From Kordia sp964351775 (lineage in GTDB: Bacteria > Bacteroidota > Bacteroidia > Flavobacteriales > Flavobacteriaceae): a DNA stretch of 11,466 bases. The stretch is taken from NCBI GenBank assembly GCA_964351775.1, contig CAYGPQ010000120.1, positions 1 through 11,466 of the forward strand, in the 5' to 3' direction. Position 1 is the first letter of the stretch; each line of letters starts with the position of its first letter. Both the position numbers and the translations under genes were made by a program. The notes beneath the pieces are model-generated. The model was not told where the DNA came from. It searched no databases and saw only the letters and a list, made by a program, of their open reading frames with translations. Below are positions 8,601 to 11,466 of the stretch, piece by piece.

Positions 8601-8725
8601 TGGTAAGTGAAAAACATAATCATAAAGAAGTAAACTTAAATATCTCTAATCAAGCTTCAGGAATTTATTTCATTAAAATAAATACGGAAAAAGGCGTGAA
8701 TACTGAGAAAATTATAAAAATGTAA
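5663..8725 (+). CDS. T9SS-secreted surface protein with four Calx-beta repeats
   Basis: This 1020-residue protein has a signal peptide (about residues 1-19, ending SISLA). Four Calx-beta domains follow at about 39-141, 146-253, 257-363 and 366-472. Each carries SED/SEN-type, PxDYT-type and TSGNT motifs; TSGNT recurs at 126, 236, 345 and 454, a spacing of 109-110 residues. Next come a Cys-rich phrase (CDDGNPATLSD, 484-494), DxDxDG-like calcium loops similar to thrombospondin type 3 repeats (about 507-573), a CNA-B or carboxypeptidase-regulatory-like domain (about 578-640), and a CARDB/DUF11-like stretch (about 677-800). A DUF7619-like domain starting SYDPND spans about 803-935. The T9SS type A sorting domain (YPNPTKNNIYI onward) covers 951-1020. 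A calcium-stabilised adhesin or gliding-associated surface protein is the likely role; the ligand is unknown. It is flanked by its own promoter candidate and terminator, so it is probably monocistronic. Confidence 0.92.
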   Translation: MNIKLPIYFFLLLSSISLANKPTNLSPKKTLTKMVYMPVLTIGNVTVSEDQGSASVPIQLDVIDTVDTVISITTMDGTATDPQDFTTVVNTVTIPAGQLSISLSIPITDDGIGEPDENFFLNGTVTSGNTANTNASGTITIGANNYPTFSVSDVTIQENEGMASIQVSLSNPSSEDTIFEIMTVNGSAVSPVDYTPVNETGIVLVAGLTSFTYSIPIVSDTAVEVTEEFSVNVIATSGNTSNYFDAGTIIIIDDDISTMSIGDVTVSENAGSAIVPVSIDNTNPVETTIQITTVDNSATDPDDYTSTTVTATIPAFQSLVNVSIPISDDNLSEPTEDFTVNGIVTSGNTSNISDSGTITITDDDPITLIINDISISEDAGSIIIPITIDGLTIFDVVINITTTDNTAINPNDYSSVMTTVTIPGLQTSTTVTIPITDDDIFEVPETFTIQGMVTSGNTVNSTDTANVTIIDDGSCGSGTVGAPCDDGNPATLSDFIDANCNCIGVLEEDIDGDGISNGQETLLGTDYNNACDPVQNIGYTGYDADNSVWQAANCDNDDVNNALEIILGSDPYDTNFNTIQGNIAYDVNADGCNGIDDIVFPFTSVIIDNGSSTTTIFTNTAGDYSYIATAGNYTITPNLENSTFFNVSPANATANFPSTNNSVVDQDFCITNSGTNPDVEITIAPIEFARPGFDAVYWINYKNKGNQTVSGDISFTYDDTISNFVSSTEMPSSQTSGVINWTYTNLVPFENRDFYIVLNVNPPTATPPVNNGDQLSYTATINPIMGDIFPEDNQFELEQTVVGSYDPNDITCLEGNTANPDEIGKYLHYVINFENTGTFFAENIVVEMVIDPAEFDINTLQLLSSSHDTSVTINGTMVRFIFQNIFLPVDGHGNLLIKMKTQNTLVENDVVSNQASIFFDYNFPIITNIADTTFAILSTPTFEIDSSITIYPNPTKNNIYITANNNIKSISLYDIQGRILVSEKHNHKEVNLNISNQASGIYFIKINTEKGVNTEKIIKM

Positions 8726-8759
8726 TATTTTTTAAAAGCAAAAATTAAGTAAGAATTCC

Positions 8760-8789
8760 AAAAGGCTAGCAAATTGTTAGCCTTTTTTT
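8760..8789 (+). terminator. Rho-independent terminator of the Calx-beta gene
   Basis: AAAAGGCTAGC (8760-8770) pairs with GTTAGCCTTTT (8776-8786), including one G-U pair, around a 5-base loop. A run of seven T follows from 8783 to 8789. It begins 34 bases after the stop codon. The upstream A-run is short, so it acts mainly on the plus strand. Confidence 0.88.
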
Positions 8790-8905
8790 GATTTTCAGAT
8801 ATCTACGTCAAATTGAACCATCTGCTGAACTTGATTCACTATGGATGCGGCTTTATACTCATAGCATAACGAGAGAAAAACATTCGTGATTTTTTGAAAT
8901 GTGTT

Positions 8906-8950
8906 ACATTGAGCTGAGTCGAAATGAAATGAAGAAAATTGTATCGAGAA
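8906..8950. repeat. Half-copy of an interspersed flavobacterial intergenic repeat
   Basis: The segment runs from ACATTGAGCTGAGTCGAAATG to TGTATCGAGAA (8940-8950). It has the same layout as the right half of the palindrome at 9784-9824, including the identical 11-mer TGTATCGAGAA. I recognise this TCTCGATACA...TCGA...CTCAAT style of sequence from flavobacterial intergenic DNA, but no database was checked. The rest of the 269-base gap (8726-8994) holds only the terminator and CTAACAATCCAA (8960-8971); no gene is seen. Confidence 0.5.
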
Positions 8951-8994
8951 GTATGCTCTCTAACAATCCAAGCAAGTCCAACAATCTAAAAGGC

Positions 8995-9663
8995 CTAAAT
9001 CAACCTCCGAATCGCTTCCCGTTCACTCAATTCTTTAAGTTTGACAGATTTTACAAAGTTTAAAACAGCTTCTGGCTGTACCTTTCCATATTCGCGTAAT
9101 GCCCAACCAATAGCTTTCTGAATGAAAAACTCTTCCGAATCTTTATGAAGTATACATTGCTTGAATAATTCTGCTTCGTCCGTTTCGTTCTTATAACTCA
9201 ATTGATACAAAATTGCACTTCGATTCAACCAAATATTCTCACTTTCTGAATAAAAATCGAGCATTTTTCTTTTTTGATCAGGAAACTGTATTAAGTATTT
9301 CCCAAAGACGTGTTTTGCTAAAAAATCCACAGAATCCCACCAAGAATGTGTGGTAATCATACGTGTAATAAAACGTCCGTCTTTCAACTCATATTTCTTA
9401 TTGGAAAACTTTTGATACAATTCCATCGCCGTATAATGATATTCACGCTGAGGTAAATTATACAATTCAGTCACAACTGCACGAATATTTTCTTGTAAAA
9501 ATAATGTATAATCGGGTAGGAGTTCTTTGGTCAATTGCTTCCGTATTGGCGCTTTAATCCCATGAAAACGAAACAAATTACGCATATAAACTTCCATTTG
9601 CTGTTGGTTGTCAACATTGACGTTTGCTTCAAAAGCTTCTTGTAATTTGGTAACGAATTCCAT
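8995..9663 (-). CDS. alkD: DNA alkylation repair protein, AlkD-family DNA glycosylase
   Basis: This 222-residue, all-helical HEAT-like protein belongs to the AlkC/AlkD family, which excises N3- and N7-alkylated purines such as 3-methyladenine and 7-methylguanine without flipping the base. The residues known from Bacillus cereus AlkD are all visible at the same numbers: Trp109 and Asp113 in HSWWDSVDF, Arg148 in WLNRSAIL, and Trp187 in AIGWALREYG. Length and ends look complete. The protein is cytoplasmic. The gene is alone on its strand in a gap between two other units. Its upstream region is dominated by a palindromic element whose edge lies about 20 bases from the ATG, so its promoter may have been changed or replaced. 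Confidence 0.92.
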   Translation of the reverse strand: MEFVTKLQEAFEANVNVDNQQQMEVYMRNLFRFHGIKAPIRKQLTKELLPDYTLFLQENIRAVVTELYNLPQREYHYTAMELYQKFSNKKYELKDGRFITRMITTHSWWDSVDFLAKHVFGKYLIQFPDQKRKMLDFYSESENIWLNRSAILYQLSYKNETDEAELFKQCILHKDSEEFFIQKAIGWALREYGKVQPEAVLNFVKSVKLKELSEREAIRRLI

Positions 9664-9671
9664 GATAAAAA

Positions 9672-9682
9672 TAGTATTGAGA
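9672..9682. repeat. Left 11-bp direct repeat flanking the palindromic element
   Basis: TAGTATTGAGA here is identical to 9869-9879. The pair bounds the element at 9683-9868, which is what a target-site duplication would look like. The local sequence also contains a third TAGTATT (9686-9692), so chance duplication in AT-rich DNA is possible. Confidence 0.5.
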
Positions 9683-9868
9683 TATTAGTATTTAACGTGA
9701 GTTCGATATAAGAGAATTGCTTAATCTCGATACAAAATTCTTCCAGAATTTCACTCGATTTGACGTAATTCTAATTCAAAAAACGTCAATTCGAGTATTT
9801 TTTGATAAAAAAATGTATCGAGAATAGTTTTTTAAATCACTAAAAGCTTATCTCGAACTCACGTTATT
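9683..9868. mobile_element. MITE-like nested palindromic repeat element
   Basis: Three nested inverted repeats share nearly the same centre. The outer arms, 9693-9712 and 9847-9866, match at 19 of 20 positions (starting TAACGTGAGTTCGA). The middle arms, TCTCGATACA at 9725-9734 and its complement at 9814-9823, match at 10 of 10. The inner arms, 9753-9766 and 9783-9796, match at 13 of 14 (ACTCGATTTGACGT). The whole can fold into a long hairpin of about 174 bases. There is no open reading frame, so any movement would need an enzyme supplied from elsewhere. An identical 11-bp sequence lies on each side. It could equally be a REP/BIME-type palindrome with a role in the RNA of the alkD-like transcript; the mobile reading is an inference. 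Confidence 0.55.
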
Positions 9869-9879
9869 TAGTATTGAGA
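9869..9879. repeat. Right 11-bp direct repeat flanking the palindromic element
   Basis: TAGTATTGAGA is an exact copy of 9672-9682 and sits directly outside the proposed right end of the palindromic element. Confidence 0.5.
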
Positions 9880-9925
9880 CTAAAACACTGTTACATTCAA
9901 AATTTCCAAGACCCAAGCCTCAAAA

Positions 9926-9938
9926 GCAAAAGGCTAGA
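9926..9938. repeat. 13-bp direct repeat, copy 1 (GCAAAAGGCTAGA)
   Basis: GCAAAAGGCTAGA occurs here and again exactly at 10004-10016. The two copies bracket the 8-bp tandem array. The part AAAAGGCTAG is also present in the stem of the terminator at 8760, so the sequence may descend from terminator-like DNA. Confidence 0.6.
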
Positions 9939-9948
9939 AGCTAATTTT

Positions 9949-9988
9949 GTCTAACAGTCTAACAGTCTAACAGTCTAACAGTCTAACA
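9949..9988. repeat. Tandem array of five GTCTAACA units
   Basis: Five perfect 8-bp units run head to tail, followed by ATCC. Perfect identity points to recent slippage, so copy number probably varies between strains. It lies 37 bases beyond the stop codon of the minus-strand gamma-glutamyltransferase gene. The junction sequence CTAACAATCCAA (9983-9994) is also found at 8960-8971, behind the alkD-like gene. Confidence 0.9.
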
Positions 9989-10003
9989 ATCCAAAAGCTA
10001 AAG

Positions 10004-10016
10004 GCAAAAGGCTAGA
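10004..10016. repeat. 13-bp direct repeat, copy 2 (GCAAAAGGCTAGA)
   Basis: This is an exact copy of 9926-9938 and lies 9 bases beyond the stop codon of the gamma-glutamyltransferase gene. The 146 bases from 9880 to 10025 hold only these repeats; no gene and no clear terminator were seen. Confidence 0.6.
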
Positions 10017-10025
10017 GGCAAAGAG

Positions 10026-11466
10026 CTAAAACCCAACCGCTTTATCATCACCACGAGGATCCGCGCCACCTTCTAATTTTCCATTAGGCAAGATCAAAAT
10101 TCCTTCTACTTTGCCAATAATCGGCGTTCTTTCGGTATTGATGGTGTATCCAAGATTCTCTAATTTCTTTTGTAATTTTTCATCAAATTGATTAGGTTCC
10201 ATTCGTATTTCGTCGGGTAACCATTGATGATGAAATCGTGGTTGATTGATGGCTTCTTGCATCCCCATTTTATATTCGTGTACATTCAAAATAGTTTGTA
10301 AAACTGAGGTAATAATCGTCGATCCGCCCGGCGTTCCAACCACCATATACAATTTGCCATTTTTCTCCACAATAGTAGGTGTCATAGAGCTTAACATGCG
10401 TTTTTCGGGCGCAATACTATTCGCTTCAGCGCCAATCAAACCATAACTATTGGCAACACCGGGCTTGGAACTAAAATCGTCCATTTCGTTATTCAAAAAG
10501 AAACCTAGTTCCTCACAATACAATTTTGAACCATACGCGCCATTAATTGTGGTGGTGACGGAAACCGCGTTTCCAAATGGATCTACAATAGAATAATGCG
10601 TAGTTTCATCACTTTCCACAATTTCGATGTTTCCGTGTGATACTTCGGAGGAAGGCGTTGCTTTCTCAAAAGAAAACGAAGACATTCGTTCCTTGATATA
10701 ATTTTCATTCAATAAGGTTTCTGTTGGAATCTTCACAAAATCTGGATCACCCAAAAAGAAACTTCGATCTGCGTATGCTCTACGTTCTGCTTCTGTAATT
10801 AATTGAATAGCTTTTACGGTATTATGTCCAAATTTGTCCAATTCGTAGGGTTCAATCGCTTTCATAATTTCTGCCAAGCAAATTCCTCCACTTGATGGAG
10901 GCGACATGGAAATCACGCGTAAATCGTCATACGTAAAGGTAATCGGTATACGCCATTTCACATCGTACTTTGCCAAATCTTCTAAGGTCATAATTCCTCC
11001 CGATTTTTGCATAAAATCGACTAAAATCTGAGCAGTTTCGCCTTTGTAAAATTCATCACGACCATTTAATTGAATGCGTTCTAATGTTTTTGCCAATTGA
11101 ATTCGTTTGATCGTGTCGTTTGCTTTCCACGCTTTCGCGAGAAAGAAATTAGAATCATTCACCTTTAAAAAATCAGCGCGATATTTTTCTAAGCGTTCCT
11201 GTTGCTTTTCGGTAACAATAACTCCTCTTTTAGCTAAAGCAATCACAGGAGTTAAAATTTCGGACATTGGCAATTTTCCAAATTTTTCATGCGAAGCAAA
11301 AATTCCCGCGATATTTCCAGGAATCCCAACGGCCATCGCGCCAAGCGTGCTTTTATCAGGAATTACTTCACCCGTGATGGAATCCAAATACATCTTTTTG
11401 GTAGCAGCCAACGGTGCTTTTTCTCTATAATCCAACGAACCAATAGTGCCATCTTCCAAACGGTAT
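10026..11466 (-). CDS. ggt: Gamma-glutamyltransferase, N-terminus outside the window
   Basis: About 479 residues of a gamma-glutamyltranspeptidase are present. The reading frame runs through the window edge (visible start YRLEDGTIGSLDYREKAP), so the signal peptide and roughly the first 100 residues are missing. The enzyme cleaves or transfers the gamma-glutamyl group of glutathione, normally in the periplasm, and matures by self-cleavage. The nucleophile Thr that starts the small subunit is in ETTHYSIVD (codon 10602-10604, equivalent to E. coli Thr391). Other conserved parts are the substrate Arg in DYREKAP (11424-11426; E. coli Arg114), NNEMDDF, the SS pair in MLSSMTPT (10386-10391) and the GG pair in GTPGGS (10323-10328). 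DDFSSKPGV and the following residues show that a lid loop like that of E. coli is kept. The C-terminus GGADPRGDDKAVGF is typical and complete. A TTG codon at 11457-11459 is not the start, since the conserved frame continues upstream. Confidence 0.95.
   Translation of the reverse strand, partial: YRLEDGTIGSLDYREKAPLAATKKMYLDSITGEVIPDKSTLGAMAVGIPGNIAGIFASHEKFGKLPMSEILTPVIALAKRGVIVTEKQQERLEKYRADFLKVNDSNFFLAKAWKANDTIKRIQLAKTLERIQLNGRDEFYKGETAQILVDFMQKSGGIMTLEDLAKYDVKWRIPITFTYDDLRVISMSPPSSGGICLAEIMKAIEPYELDKFGHNTVKAIQLITEAERRAYADRSFFLGDPDFVKIPTETLLNENYIKERMSSFSFEKATPSSEVSHGNIEIVESDETTHYSIVDPFGNAVSVTTTINGAYGSKLYCEELGFFLNNEMDDFSSKPGVANSYGLIGAEANSIAPEKRMLSSMTPTIVEKNGKLYMVVGTPGGSTIITSVLQTILNVHEYKMGMQEAINQPRFHHQWLPDEIRMEPNQFDEKLQKKLENLGYTINTERTPIIGKVEGILILPNGKLEGGADPRGDDKAVGF

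Noticed and set aside
9949..9988. CRISPR-like array
   Set aside because: The units are 8 bp and directly adjacent with no spacers, so this is a simple tandem repeat.
11457..11459. TTG as start codon of the gamma-glutamyltransferase
   Set aside because: The frame stays open to the window edge and the residues before it (YR) fit the family; about 100 residues of the N-terminus are expected upstream.

Overview
The window is AT-rich and looks like a chromosomal segment of a marine Flavobacteriaceae bacterium, with Kordia or a close relative as the best guess. This is inferred from three things. Two large secreted proteins end in type IX secretion system (T9SS) type A sorting domains. A leader peptide of the Bacteroidota RiPP type opens the window. 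The intergenic DNA carries TCTCGATACA-type repeats familiar from flavobacteria. No rRNA, tRNA, CRISPR array, transposase or phage gene was found.

Layout from left to right. (1) Positions 31-285 (+) encode a small cysteine-rich RiPP precursor with a double-glycine leader, probably lanthipeptide-like, followed by two hairpins; the second is a strong bidirectional terminator. (2) Positions 400-3123 (-) encode a large secreted reprolysin-like zinc metalloprotease with a P-domain and a T9SS tail. (3) Positions 3245-4829 (-) hold a probable two-gene operon: a DUF4846 lipoprotein, then a membrane-anchored protein of unknown function. (4) Positions 4927-5451 (+) encode a small conserved-looking cytoplasmic protein, divergent from the operon, with an N-terminal motif like the UvrD/PcrA C-terminal domain. 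(5) Positions 5663-8725 (+) encode a 1020-residue surface protein with four Calx-beta repeats, calcium-binding-like loops, a DUF7619-like region and a T9SS tail, followed by a strong terminator. (6) Positions 8995-9663 (-) encode an AlkD-family DNA glycosylase with all key residues. (7) Positions 9664-10025 are repeat-rich: a nested palindromic element bounded by 11-bp direct repeats, five 8-bp tandem repeats and smaller duplications. (8) Positions 10026-11466 (-) encode most of a gamma-glutamyltransferase whose N-terminus lies beyond the window.

The genes do not form one pathway. The most interesting items are the RiPP precursor (10 cysteines, with its first core motif repeated at its C-terminus), a nearly identical 14-bp motif upstream of both T9SS cargo genes (13 of 14 bases, at similar distance from the ATG), and the MITE-like palindrome just upstream of the alkD-like gene. 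No RiPP modification or export enzyme is visible in the window, so the precursor's chemistry cannot be settled here.
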